35,909 nt of DNA from an uncultured Nitrospira sp. (GTDB lineage Bacteria; Nitrospirota; Nitrospiria; Nitrospirales; Nitrospiraceae): the NCBI GenBank assembly GCA_902500805.1, contig CABVSA010000036.1, positions 1-35,909 on the forward strand, written 5' to 3'. A model generated the notes under the pieces. It was not told the origin of the DNA and searched no databases. It worked only from the letters and a program-made list of their open reading frames with translations. Below, in pieces: positions 7,574-16,806 of this stretch; position 1 is the stretch's first letter; the number at the start of each line of letters is the position of its first letter. Both the position numbers and the translations under genes were made by a program.

Positions 7574-7960
7574 TCACGCCTTCACATCGCCACTTTTTAC
7601 GATATTCCTTTTCTGATTGCGGATAAGGCCACTTAGCATCTTATCGATCCGCTCCATTCTTCCAGCAATGATTTCCCAATTATCCTGTGCAAGATATCCC
7701 AACCTCTTTGCAAGTTCGAGGTGTGTATCCAATTCACTAAGCGACCCTTGGGCCATGTGCAGATAATTGATGAACTCCTTTTTCGTTTGACGACCAGCAC
7801 CTTCGGCAACATTACTGGGAACACTGGCAACAGCCCGCCGAACTTGATTGGTCAGAGCATACCGCTCTTCTCTCGGAAAAGAATCAGTTACCTGATAGAC
7901 CGTGACAGCCAAGTCCATCGCTGTATTCCACAGATCCAACTTCTTGTGAGGCTTATCCAT
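7574..7960 (-). CDS. Four-helix-bundle protein (23S rRNA intervening-sequence type)
   Basis: 128 residues from the ATG at 7958-7960 (MDKPHKKLDLW). The frame is open to 8014, but that extension overlaps the upstream gene and a CTCACGCCTCACG word repeat. The family signature is complete: KKLDLWNTAMDLAV, then ALTNQVRRAVASVPSNVAEGAGR, then FINYLHMAQGSLSELDTHLELA. These proteins form pentameric helical bundles and were first found inside 23S rRNA insertions. Here the gene stands among protein genes with no rRNA nearby. Their role is unknown; nucleic-acid binding has been proposed. Confidence 0.88.
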   Translation of the reverse strand: MDKPHKKLDLWNTAMDLAVTVYQVTDSFPREERYALTNQVRRAVASVPSNVAEGAGRQTKKEFINYLHMAQGSLSELDTHLELAKRLGYLAQDNWEIIAGRMERIDKMLSGLIRNQKRNIVKSGDVKA

Positions 7961-7998
7961 TTCTTGATTATTCTTTACCGCCTCACGCCTCACGAGGC

Positions 7999-9432
7999 TC
8001 ATCCCGCTATCCACCCATAGACCAGACGGCTTGGTTCAGGCCCCTCCTCAAGATAGCTCATGCGGAGCCGGCCGAGGGCGTCACGTGGCACCTCGTGTCT
8101 GGTTGCCTCCACATTCATTCCAAACACCTTCGCTGCATTGAGACCAAAAATTCGTTCTTTGACCTGCCTCGTCAATGGTTGATAGTGGTGTTCCTGGATC
8201 AAGGCCTCTGGAATCTGGAATCGTCGAAAAGCGTCGATTTGCCATTGAGGTGTTCCATACCAGATCGAATCCGTTCCCCACAAGACATGCTCAACGCCGA
8301 ACGCACGAATGATTCGTCCCAGCAAATGCGCACAGATCAACGGATAGGTGGTCACTAATTGCGCAAACGTCGACCCCAACTCCATATAAATGTTGGAGAG
8401 ACCCGGCTCATTTTCCTTCATCCGGCAGAATTCGGTGGTCCATGGAATTTCACCCGTTTTCGCAAAGACCTGATCAATCGACGAGACGCCTCGCAGCCCA
8501 GAGTGATACACCAAAAAATCGAGATCCGGGAAGTCTTTGGCTGCCTTAATCAAATCTCGTGGGTGGTTATAATCGGGCACAGGCCCTAACGGAAGTCCCT
8601 TGTGAACACAGATTCGCTTGACCTGAAGCTTTCTTGCTTGCTCCAACATGGGATAGGCAATCCCTTCGTCATCCATTCGCCAGCCTCGATCAAATCCCTT
8701 CGGACAAGACCCGGTATAGCACTTCCAGGCGTCGACCTTGAGCGTTTCAGCCTGCATGGCCATAAACTCCAAATCCACCGCACCCAGCTGGGGGGTCACC
8801 AGACCATGGGCCAACATGCGTTGTGAGCCAGCCAGTCGATTGATCTCGTCGCGGATATGGGCCATTTCCTTCGGCGGGACCACGGCCTCTTGTGGGTAGG
8901 GACCTGGCGGCGTGCTGATCAAGCCGATTGCCGTTTCACTGTCAAAGAAGACTTCCTTGACGAAATTCCTCCAGGACAAATCATCGATGGTACCCCGATC
9001 GCCGGCCAATCGTGGGTTGAGTCCGGACTCACGAATAGCCCGTCGCAACGACAACAACGCCTGCTTGGACACCGCGCCTTTGCGATGAGCTTCGGCGTCG
9101 AGAGGATCATAGCTGGACCCGACATAGTGGGTTTGCACGTCGAAGATAAAATACGGGGCACCCCGTTGCTCGGCGAACGCGGCAGTCTCAAAGAGCTCGA
9201 TTTCTCCAATATTGAAGAATTTGCCGAACACAGTGTTCATGGCTAGCAGCGCTGCAGCCACCCCGGCCGTTCCATTCAACAACTCTCGCCTGGTGACTCC
9301 GGTGCGAGTCACCGCTCGTTCCATCAAGTCTGCCGCCATTCGCTCGACGCGGTTCTGCTGCCTCGTCTGGGAAATGGGGAGGAACTCTTCATTCGAGACG
9401 ATCTGCGTCGGAATCCGAGTTGGGCAGATCAT
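7999..9432 (-). CDS. Tat-exported amidohydrolase (amidohydrolase 2 family)
   Basis: 477 residues from the ATG at 9430-9432; in-frame ATGs at residues 32 and 37 are also possible. A twin-arginine signal (TGVTRRELLNG, arginines 48-49, then a hydrophobic stretch) points to export of a folded protein. The catalytic barrel starts at about 94 with FDVQTHYVG, where the usual DxHxH reads D-V-Q-T-H, so the first histidine is glutamine. Further blocks are ICVHKGLPLG, LVYHSGLRG and the conserved LWGTDSIWYG near the end. The family hydrolyses or decarboxylates small organic acids; the substrate cannot be told. The frame is open to 9663, but that part lies in a dispersed repeat. Confidence 0.82.
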   Translation of the reverse strand: MICPTRIPTQIVSNEEFLPISQTRQQNRVERMAADLMERAVTRTGVTRRELLNGTAGVAAALLAMNTVFGKFFNIGEIELFETAAFAEQRGAPYFIFDVQTHYVGSSYDPLDAEAHRKGAVSKQALLSLRRAIRESGLNPRLAGDRGTIDDLSWRNFVKEVFFDSETAIGLISTPPGPYPQEAVVPPKEMAHIRDEINRLAGSQRMLAHGLVTPQLGAVDLEFMAMQAETLKVDAWKCYTGSCPKGFDRGWRMDDEGIAYPMLEQARKLQVKRICVHKGLPLGPVPDYNHPRDLIKAAKDFPDLDFLVYHSGLRGVSSIDQVFAKTGEIPWTTEFCRMKENEPGLSNIYMELGSTFAQLVTTYPLICAHLLGRIIRAFGVEHVLWGTDSIWYGTPQWQIDAFRRFQIPEALIQEHHYQPLTRQVKERIFGLNAAKVFGMNVEATRHEVPRDALGRLRMSYLEEGPEPSRLVYGWIAG

Positions 9433-9605
9433 GCCCCTCTTCACGACCTGACCACCACAACTGAGGTTCGTACATGCTTCATGGCCGTCCTCTCCTATGC
9501 GCGGCGTGCTGATTGTGTGAAATACTCGACGCGCTGTCAAGCGCGCATCGGCGAGGCCACAGCACTCAAAAGCGCTGTGCGTGACGTATAATTGACCCAA
9601 AGATG

Positions 9606-9663
9606 GTGAAACGTCGCACGTGAGGCGTCCGAATTCTGAAGCGAGATACGTTTCACGCTTCAC
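9606..9663 (-). repeat. Dispersed GTGAAGCG-bounded repeat, copy 2
   Basis: Read on the minus strand, this begins GTGAAGCG, contains TATCTCGCTTCAGAATTCG and ends CGTTTCAC. It is related to 5509-5566, with a 6-7 base word gained in one half and lost in the other. It lies upstream of the amidohydrolase gene. Confidence 0.7.
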
Positions 9664-9744
9664 AAGCCACGCATAGTGTTGCAGCGGCCTGTCGGTGATA
9701 ACAGGTGGAGCACTCGTGGGGCGTGCTGCCTGGTCAGACCAGAC

Positions 9745-12700
9745 TTATCTCGATTTTGACGAAGAGGCCGAGGACTTGCCCTGATTGGCGGAGGTATACG
9801 TTGCAGGAATCTCTACTGCCACGTCAACTTGCGGATCGGCATCCTGATCTTTCCCGTCGTGACCGACACTGTACAGCAAGCCTTTTTTCTGATTCACCAA
9901 CATCGGGAGGCCCGTATAGGGATCATAGAAATTCTGTCCCGCTTTGGCGATCTTGTTGGGAAGGTCGCCCTCTGAAGATCCGCGTCGCAACCACGCCTGT
10001 AAGCTTGCAAGCCTCAGATGAGCGTCTGTATCCACCACCAGTCCGTTGTACACATCCCACGCGGGCAGCGGGTCAACACCGACTAAATTCTCGATTGGGT
10101 TAGTGAGATAATCTATCACGCCAGTCGCAGGAAAACGCACATAGTCTTTCCACTTCGGAAGGGAGTCATAGTGCCTTTCTCCGGTCGCTTGGTACGACGC
10201 TTCGTAGTACTTGGCATAATCATTGAGCCGGCGCTGTTTTGGTAATGGCAACGCCGATACCACCATCGCAGATATGGCCTGACCTTCAGCTCTCGCTGCT
10301 TTGATCTGACTCTCATAGGTCTTCCCGGCCGAAACCAGTTCGCTTTGCATCGGCCACCGTAGCGACAGCTCGGCCTGATCGAGCGGTCGCACAACTTTGG
10401 TGATGCGCCCTAGATGTTTGGTATCGAAATCCGAACGGACAAGCAGACCCGATGCGAGGGCAATGTCGTCGTTAATCGCTTGCAATGCCAGCATTTTGAC
10501 GGGAAGCGTCCGTGCCTGGCTCAGCACGACCCGCCACGTTTCCATGTCGGTTTCAAGTCGATCAACGGCGACCTCCGTTCCTTGTGCGAATCCATCTGCG
10601 ACATGCAATTGGTGGGCGAACACCATCGCCCCGCAGGGTGGACTGACAGGCTGACCGTAGCCCCAATCCTCGAATGGAAGCTTTTGCCACTGACGATATC
10701 GTTCAAGCGTCACCTGATGCCGGCTGCCCCATCCTTGGATGGTCTCCTGATGCGATTTGAATTGTCCGATCGGATCTGATCCTCGGACCCATCCACGAAT
10801 AGTGCTGGCGGACGCACTCGACCGGTCACTTCCTTCTGGTCCGGGAGTTCCAAAGCAACCCAATGCGGTGGTCCGATCGCCGATGACAGATTGTCTCTCA
10901 GCCTCAGCACGGAGAGGATCTTGCCCCACTGGCACATCGATCCCAATCAGCAATGCGTACGCATTCTTTTGGGCCCCGAAGATGGTCTGTTGTGGCGTCG
11001 TCGTAAAACTCTGGAAAGTGGGTGATGGCGGTTCGTCCATGAGCATCCAGATCAGTGCCAACGCTCCAAGGCCAAGTGCGACGCACACCCCGATCAGCAC
11101 CGTAAGTCCTACGACGGTTCTCACAATGGCCTGAGTGGTCGAGAAGCCGGTGCGCAGGAAGCCCAGGATCGCTACTCCTGCTCCGCTCAGAATTGCATTG
11201 GACTGTTGGCTCTTCGCTGGTTCCTCAACACGCGGTCTCGTCTCTGGTCCTCTCCCGACCCTTGAAGATTCGACGAACGCCTCATCGTTCGCATAAGCCG
11301 CCGGCAGCGACTGACGGACTTCCTGCCGCTCGAGAATCCCGGGTTCCGTTGATGTCTCGCGGGTGACAACAGGCTCCCGATCCTCTCGCGTCACGACATC
11401 CGTCTCAATCTGCTCTTGTTGAGAAGGCATCGGTTCAGGACTCGGAGATCCTGCTTGAACGTTCACTACCCCTGGTGGCTGATCGTCGTGAAGGACCGCC
11501 CTTGACGCTTCCTGAGTCCCAGGCAGGCTCGCACCATCGTCTACGATGGACTTCGTCGCACTTGGTTCAATGGGAGCAGGCTCAACAAGTCGAATGGGCT
11601 CGATTTCCTCGCGGAAGGCCTTGTCGACCGGCTGCAATTCATGTGTCTGCAATTCCGCTGTGGGGCCTTGCTCGACCTCCTCAGGAACTGCACCGGAATG
11701 GGGCTGGTCTCGCTTGATGGCAAACTCGGTCGGCCTATCACCAACTTCGTGCTGATCCACGACCGAGCCTAGATTCGGATCCTGGAGACAGACTTGATCC
11801 GCAGATTCCTGTGACGCAGAAGATACCGCTTCGTCGGCTTGTGATGATTGTACGATAGAGAACAACGGCGCTGAGTCCGTGACCTGCTCTGTGCTTTGGT
11901 CCGTCGCGGACGACGCACCGGTCTCCCCCACAGAATCCTGCCGTTCCTCCGAGTGTACGACAGAGACATCTTGTGCAAACGAAAATGCAGCCGGCTCTGG
12001 ATCAGACCCATTGGGCGATGAGGAAGATGACGGTTGACTCTCGTGAACTTGTGGAGACCTGTCTTGGCCCTGAGGCTGATCCAAGGGTTGTTCGAGAGGC
12101 TCCGCCGCAATCGGAGGATTCATCTCGACGGGAGAGATCGACAGCACCGACTCCTGCACCTGATCCCATGGCATGGGTGCAACCGGCGATCTTGGTATTT
12201 CTTCATCTACTTTCCCATTTTTGCTCTCCTGTTTCGGAGCTTCTACGGCAGAAGCCTCGACCAGCTCGCGTTGAAGAGAGGGGACAGGAGAAGTATCTGC
12301 AAGCGTCCCTTCCAGGCGAGTCGGCACCGGGGACTGTGACGCATCCTTTGCAGAAGATTGCTCTCCGAACTTCCAGGCTGTATCAAAGACGGATTTCCAT
12401 GAAAACCCTGGCTGTTTCCAGGGCTGCGCTGCCTCATCCGTCTGGACTGATGCTGGAGCGGTTGGCAATTCGGTAGAGCTAGCGCTCTCTTCTGCTTGCT
12501 GCCGCTCGACTTGGTTGGTCGTAAAAGAGGGGTCCTCTTTGTTTGCTTCCAGTATCGGCTCTGCAAATGATGGCTCTATCCTGACAGATGGAATGGGCTC
12601 TTTGTCAGCCTGAGACTGGGGTGGCAGACTGGACTCCGCGATATCCACGGAGAAACTGCCCGACGGGCCGACTGTCTGTTCAGAATCCACCCGCAGCGCC

Positions 12701-13845
12701 TCGGATGCGAGACGATCCTCTGCTACAGCTGCTGCCTCTGCGGCTTCAGATAAAGTCGGCTCCGGTATTTCGAGCGAGGCAGAATCGGCATCCACCACAT
12801 CTCGATGAGCTTCCAACTGTGCCACAGGGAGCTCTGCCCTGGAATCTAGAGGCCCAGGAGCAGGAAGTGACTCCTCTGCCATCTCCTGCGTTGCGAACTG
12901 ACAGGTCTCCTGTGCATCTGAAACCTCTCCAGCCTCTTGGATAGAACCGTCTGCCGGTCGATCAATTTGAGCTTCGGTGCCAACAGGTTCTCCCTGGGTA
13001 CCAGGAAGCTCTTCCGAGCGGACTAGACAGTGTTCCGAGGACTGAACTTGTTCCGGAGCATCAACACTGTGCTCTGATTGTGCCGCCGATGGTGCAATGT
13101 CAGGTAATTGCGCCGTCTCACCCGATGACTCCGCCACGCCATGCGAAACGTGGACTTCCCATGGCATCACTTCATCTGTTCTAGAAGAATCGGCCTGTTC
13201 CCGTGAGTCCTCGGCAGATACGCCTTGATGGAGTTCGGTATCAGTCCCGACGGCACTCGGTTGACGCGGTACTAATTGGCCGGTTTCCGCATCAAAAAAG
13301 GAGGCCAACCGGAACGCAACAGGGCTTGCCGGGGCCAGTTCCCGTATTTTTGAATAGAGTTGCCCCGCATGATCCGGGCGCTCGGGATCCGGATCTTCGA
13401 TTAAGATATCAACGGCCTTTCCGTACTCTTCGACGGCCTCGAGAACATTTCCCTTTTCTTGATAGATCGTCCCGAGCTTTTCAAGGTAGGGCACACAGCG
13501 CGGACCGGCGGCGAGGTATTCACGAAGGAGTGATTCAGCGAGCCAGTAGTCTTGGCGCTGAAAAGCTTCGGCAAGCAGGGCATCAAAGGCTTCTCTTGCC
13601 GGAATGAGGCTTCCCAAGCGAAGATGGAGCGTCGCGAAAAGCCGGCGCGCCTCCATGTTGACCGGATCGAGAGCCAGGAGCTCCTTGAGCGCAGCGGATG
13701 ACCGGCCGTACTTCCCTGCATTCATTTGAGTGATCGCCTCTTCCAGCAGCGCGCTCTTCCTGCTGTAGCCGACCACCCCACGCTTCGGCGTACGGATCGT
13801 CTCTGTCTTATCTGATTTTATTGAGGGTTTCTTATTCCAGCGCAC
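9745..13845 (-). CDS. Large TPR and acidic-linker membrane protein
   Basis: 1366 residues from a GTG at 13843-13845 with AAGG seven bases upstream. Residues of about 25-190 are TPR-like helical repeats (EEAITQMNAGKYGRSSAALK, then YLEKLGTIYQEKGNVLEAVE). About 200-890 is a long Glu/Ser/Pro/Gln-rich, strongly acidic and probably disordered linker. One or two hydrophobic segments lie at about 905-935. A C-terminal domain of roughly 430 residues follows, with DYAKYYEASYQATGERHYDS and LPAWDVYNGLVVDTDAHLRL; I do not recognise it. The gene is divergent from a secretin, suggesting an envelope or secretion-scaffold role (inference). The layout is reminiscent of FimV-like proteins, but no LysM motif was seen. 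Confidence 0.8.
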   Translation of the reverse strand: MRWNKKPSIKSDKTETIRTPKRGVVGYSRKSALLEEAITQMNAGKYGRSSAALKELLALDPVNMEARRLFATLHLRLGSLIPAREAFDALLAEAFQRQDYWLAESLLREYLAAGPRCVPYLEKLGTIYQEKGNVLEAVEEYGKAVDILIEDPDPERPDHAGQLYSKIRELAPASPVAFRLASFFDAETGQLVPRQPSAVGTDTELHQGVSAEDSREQADSSRTDEVMPWEVHVSHGVAESSGETAQLPDIAPSAAQSEHSVDAPEQVQSSEHCLVRSEELPGTQGEPVGTEAQIDRPADGSIQEAGEVSDAQETCQFATQEMAEESLPAPGPLDSRAELPVAQLEAHRDVVDADSASLEIPEPTLSEAAEAAAVAEDRLASEALRVDSEQTVGPSGSFSVDIAESSLPPQSQADKEPIPSVRIEPSFAEPILEANKEDPSFTTNQVERQQAEESASSTELPTAPASVQTDEAAQPWKQPGFSWKSVFDTAWKFGEQSSAKDASQSPVPTRLEGTLADTSPVPSLQRELVEASAVEAPKQESKNGKVDEEIPRSPVAPMPWDQVQESVLSISPVEMNPPIAAEPLEQPLDQPQGQDRSPQVHESQPSSSSSPNGSDPEPAAFSFAQDVSVVHSEERQDSVGETGASSATDQSTEQVTDSAPLFSIVQSSQADEAVSSASQESADQVCLQDPNLGSVVDQHEVGDRPTEFAIKRDQPHSGAVPEEVEQGPTAELQTHELQPVDKAFREEIEPIRLVEPAPIEPSATKSIVDDGASLPGTQEASRAVLHDDQPPGVVNVQAGSPSPEPMPSQQEQIETDVVTREDREPVVTRETSTEPGILERQEVRQSLPAAYANDEAFVESSRVGRGPETRPRVEEPAKSQQSNAILSGAGVAILGFLRTGFSTTQAIVRTVVGLTVLIGVCVALGLGALALIWMLMDEPPSPTFQSFTTTPQQTIFGAQKNAYALLIGIDVPVGQDPLRAEAERQSVIGDRTTALGCFGTPGPEGSDRSSASASTIRGWVRGSDPIGQFKSHQETIQGWGSRHQVTLERYRQWQKLPFEDWGYGQPVSPPCGAMVFAHQLHVADGFAQGTEVAVDRLETDMETWRVVLSQARTLPVKMLALQAINDDIALASGLLVRSDFDTKHLGRITKVVRPLDQAELSLRWPMQSELVSAGKTYESQIKAARAEGQAISAMVVSALPLPKQRRLNDYAKYYEASYQATGERHYDSLPKWKDYVRFPATGVIDYLTNPIENLVGVDPLPAWDVYNGLVVDTDAHLRLASLQAWLRRGSSEGDLPNKIAKAGQNFYDPYTGLPMLVNQKKGLLYSVGHDGKDQDADPQVDVAVEIPATYTSANQGKSSASSSKSR

Positions 13846-14468
13846 GGATTAACCTTAGCAGATCTCCAGTACCCAAGAGCCCAACGGACGCTCTTCCGAA
13901 GCCTCGCGCCTGGCCCCCTCCTCACGCAAAAGACCAAAGCCATCATGCCAGGAGTCAGGTACTGTTGAAATTCAACAGACAGTCTCGCAACCTCTTGATA
14001 TTACAAGACTGGATTGCTTTCTTGCTTTTACTTCGGGTGTGTGACGGCTCTAAGACCAACGCGTCCAACACTGGTTTCCTGTCCGAACCATAGACATCTG
14101 TGCTCTGCCGGTGTCAGTCTGCTCAACAGAATCGCTCCTTACCTAGTTCTTGCACCCATCCGTTTCAATTGATTATCGGCTTTTTCATGAAATTCATTAG
14201 CTTAGGGAGTAATGACAGGGCACTGTCCACCCACTCCGCCCCTGTGGAGCCTAATGGTCCTGAATGTGTCTCGCGCACGGCTTGGAGAACTGATCAACAC
14301 CAGGCCATTGAGACTGAATTGCCGCAAAATGTAATCCTGGTTGTGTCCCTCGATCCGCCTATGGTACGGTCAAACTCAATTGCCAAGTTTTATGAGAACC
14401 ACGGAATTCCTAGCTCCATCGTGCAATTTCATTCAAGCCTGACATTGGTATTGCCTACAGCCAGACTG
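13846..14468. other. Divergent intergenic region between TPR gene and secretin
   Basis: This gap should hold both promoters. Two small dyads stand out: CTGTTGAA-A-TTCAACAG at 13962-13978, a perfect 8-bp repeat around one base, and TCTTG/CAAGA at 13993-14008. A reading frame joined to the secretin is open from 14100, but its predicted peptide lacks protein-like character. A weak candidate promoter for the secretin is TTGCAC, 17 bp, TTATCG around 14152-14180. Confidence 0.4.
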
Positions 14469-16007
14469 GTGAGAACCTACTTGGTAGGGGCACTCATCTG
14501 CTGCTTGGCACTCGTTCCGCCCAACACGTTTGCCCAAGGAACCGCATCGCAACCGGCCAAGGTCTCTCTCGATTTCAACGAAATTGATATCCCTGTCTTT
14601 GCCCGGTTCATTGGGGAGCTCACCGGCAAGAACTTCGTGCTGGACGAAACCATCAAGAAGCAAGGTGGAAAGATATCTGCGTTTTCTCCAACCAAAGTGT
14701 CCCCGGACCAGGCGTTCAGCATGTTTATAGCGGCACTCGAGGCCGCTCGCATCGCGGTCGTGAAGAAGGACGGAAATCTCTATCAAATTGTGCCGATGGG
14801 TGATCTCCCGCCTGAGCGGGGGGTGTTTGTCTATAAGCTCAAACATGCCAACGCCACAGATCTCGCAGCAGTCCTCACCAATTTGGTGGCTCGCTCACAA
14901 ACCGTGGCTCAAATCACACCAGGCGTTCGGCCCCCGATCAGGCCACTGACGGAATTTGAAGCCCCTGTCCAGGTGTTCGCGGACAAGGCCACGAACTCAA
15001 TTATCGTCAGCTCAACCAAGAATGCATGGACTCACATCCATGCCGTGATTCGTGACTTAGACATCCGGCGTAAGCAGGTGTTTGTCGAAGCAGTGATCTT
15101 GGAGGTTCAAGTCGACCGCTTGCGTCAAATCGGTACCGACCCGACTCAGGTTTTGGGAGCGGGAAAGTCAGGATTTCTTCAGGGGATTGGTGGGTTCAAT
15201 AGAGCGCCAGAAGAACTCGCCTCCGTTGCTCAAGCCATCAGTGGTGTGGCTGCAGGTGGGGCGACGGGTGGCGCAGTGACCGTATTGAACACTGTGAATG
15301 TGCGGGCATTTATGAACCTCCTGATGAACCTCACTGATACAAATATCCTTTCGACACCCCAGGTCCTCGCGGCTGATAACCAAAAAGCTAAAATCGTTGT
15401 CGGTGAAAATCGGCCGTTCCCAACGGGACAGGCTCAAGGTATCACCGGAGGAACGTTGGTGACGATTGAACGAAAGGACGTTGGTGTCACGTTAGAGTTG
15501 ACGCCCCAAGTACTTGAGGATGATTTGATTCGACTTGAAATTAAGCAAGAGATTACTGCGATTGCGGAGAATGTTGCTCAAACGATCGGAGCCGGCTCAG
15601 CCAGCATCCCCGTTGGGCCCACCACCACCAAGCGATCCATGGAGACGACAACCATCGCCCAAGACCAACAGACTCTCGTTATCGGGGGGTTAGTGCGTGA
15701 TAACATCACACTGAGCGAAAAGAAGATCCCTCTCTTGGGAGATATTCCATGGCTGGGGTGGTTGTTTAAGTCACAGAATCGCCAGACTGAAAAATTGAAC
15801 CTGCTCGTCTTTTTGACCCCACATTTAATTCGAGACGACGCGGACATGGCTGAACTCAACGCAAGAAAAGCTCGAGATGTTAATACTTTACAGCGTGACA
15901 ATCGGATTGAGGAGCCCACCAGACTCAAGCAGGATATGCTCGAGCGCCTCGAACCGCCTTCGGTAGTACCCCAAGTCCCCCCTGCCGATAGGCCCAACAG
16001 GCCTTAA
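14469..16007 (+). CDS. gspD: Type II secretion-type secretin (GspD family), short form
   Basis: 512 residues from the GTG at 14469, chosen because it gives a compact signal peptide ending at NTFAQ. In-frame ATGs at 14100, 14189 and 14361 are alternatives; none has a clear ribosome site. After the signal come an N0 domain (VSLDFNEIDIPVFARFIGEL), an N1 domain (VYKLKHANATDLAAVLTNLV) and the secretin barrel with ILSTPQVLAADNQKAKIVVG, LVIGGLVRDN and KIPLLGDIPWLGWLFKS. Only one N1-type repeat is visible, fewer than in classical GspD (about 650 residues). Secretins form the outer-membrane channel of type II secretion and type IV pili. No other secretion gene is in the window. Confidence 0.85.
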   Translation: MRTYLVGALICCLALVPPNTFAQGTASQPAKVSLDFNEIDIPVFARFIGELTGKNFVLDETIKKQGGKISAFSPTKVSPDQAFSMFIAALEAARIAVVKKDGNLYQIVPMGDLPPERGVFVYKLKHANATDLAAVLTNLVARSQTVAQITPGVRPPIRPLTEFEAPVQVFADKATNSIIVSSTKNAWTHIHAVIRDLDIRRKQVFVEAVILEVQVDRLRQIGTDPTQVLGAGKSGFLQGIGGFNRAPEELASVAQAISGVAAGGATGGAVTVLNTVNVRAFMNLLMNLTDTNILSTPQVLAADNQKAKIVVGENRPFPTGQAQGITGGTLVTIERKDVGVTLELTPQVLEDDLIRLEIKQEITAIAENVAQTIGAGSASIPVGPTTTKRSMETTTIAQDQQTLVIGGLVRDNITLSEKKIPLLGDIPWLGWLFKSQNRQTEKLNLLVFLTPHLIRDDADMAELNARKARDVNTLQRDNRIEEPTRLKQDMLERLEPPSVVPQVPPADRPNRP

Positions 16008-16060
16008 CCCACCCGTTCACAAGCGCTTCCGTTACCGCGATACCCGTCGCTTGATCCTAA

Positions 16061-16123
16061 GTTTCAGGTTTCATGTTTAACGTTTCAGGGGCAACCTGAA
16101 ACATGAAACTTCAAACTTGAAAC
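16061..16123. repeat. GTTTCAGG word-type inverted repeat after the secretin
   Basis: Two 29-base arms (16061-16089 and 16095-16123) are inverted copies matching at 24 of 29 positions around a 5-base loop. Each arm is itself built of GTTTCA-like words at 7-8 base steps. A long stem this close to the secretin stop may end or stabilise the transcript. Confidence 0.8.
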
Positions 16124-16273
16124 CATTGGTTTGGACACTTCACAAGATAGACAGCACACCCAATCCCACTACCATTAGGCCCCAAGGCCCCTCCTCAGAG
16201 GAATGGCGCCTTGTTCTCCGCCTGACTATGCTGCACCCCTACAGACTAATAAGGCAGGAAGGAGACTAAACCA

Positions 16274-16627
16274 ATGCCTAATACGATTGTGAACTGGCGA
16301 ATTCATCAGCGTCTTTCCGTCTCCTATCCGGTCATCTTTGGAGGAGCCCCATTTGTCGGAGAGGGAACCATCTCAAACATCTCCCGAACTGGCTGTTCAG
16401 TGAACTGTGACCGGACCGTCTTAATGGGTAGCTACATTAAGCTGAGCGTCCTCTTGCCTGACCCCACATCGTCCCTGTTCATTGAGCTCGGAAAGGTTCG
16501 ATGGGTGAAGGAACAGACGTTCGGTGTGGAATTCATCCGTGTGCCGACACTCACTCGCCACCGATTAGACCGAGTCGTGTCACAAGAGGTAGTCTTAGAG
16601 GCAAATCTCCTGTCAGTACCCGCCTAA
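16274..16627 (+). CDS. PilZ-domain protein (predicted c-di-GMP binding)
   Basis: 117 residues, essentially a single PilZ domain. Both c-di-GMP motifs are present: RxxxR (R9 and R13 in WRIHQRLSV) and the N-x-S-x-x-G motif (NISRTG, 35-40). Later blocks are KLSVLLPDP and KVRWVKEQTFGVEFI, the usual beta-strands. It is cytoplasmic. The ribosome site AGGAAGGAG is strong. Single-domain PilZ proteins act as c-di-GMP receptors that bind an effector; the partner is not evident. The gene follows the secretin on the same strand after 266 bases with a repeat between, so shared transcription is doubtful. Confidence 0.88.
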   Translation: MPNTIVNWRIHQRLSVSYPVIFGGAPFVGEGTISNISRTGCSVNCDRTVLMGSYIKLSVLLPDPTSSLFIELGKVRWVKEQTFGVEFIRVPTLTRHRLDRVVSQEVVLEANLLSVPA

Positions 16628-16756
16628 GCTTCGTCGTGATCCAATAGCAATATACAAGACCTGGCATCGATTGATCTGACTCCAAGGTATGACCTTGCCC
16701 AATAGATGGGGATGAGAGTGGAAGGAGAAAGACCGGAAGTTAGAACATTTTCAAAC

Positions 16757-16790
16757 AACAGTCCCCCACCACTTGCGATGGGGGACTGTT
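16757..16790 (-). terminator. Terminator hairpin after the 16.8-17.7 kb barrel gene
   Basis: A perfect 12-bp stem (AACAGTCCCCCA at 16757-16768, TGGGGGACTGTT at 16779-16790) with a 10-base loop begins 16 bases after the stop codon. The minus-strand tail GTTTGAAAA is only moderately T-rich. Confidence 0.75.
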
Positions 16791-16806
16791 TAAATCTGGC
16801 ACGAAC

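Noticed and set aside
9433..9663. 77-residue N-terminal extension of the amidohydrolase
   Set aside because: It is cysteine-rich and compositionally unlike the rest, begins inside a dispersed repeat, and would bury the Tat signal.
14100..14468. N-terminal extension of the secretin frame
   Set aside because: It would place over 120 residues before the signal peptide, and the peptide is not protein-like. One of the later ATGs could still be the true start.
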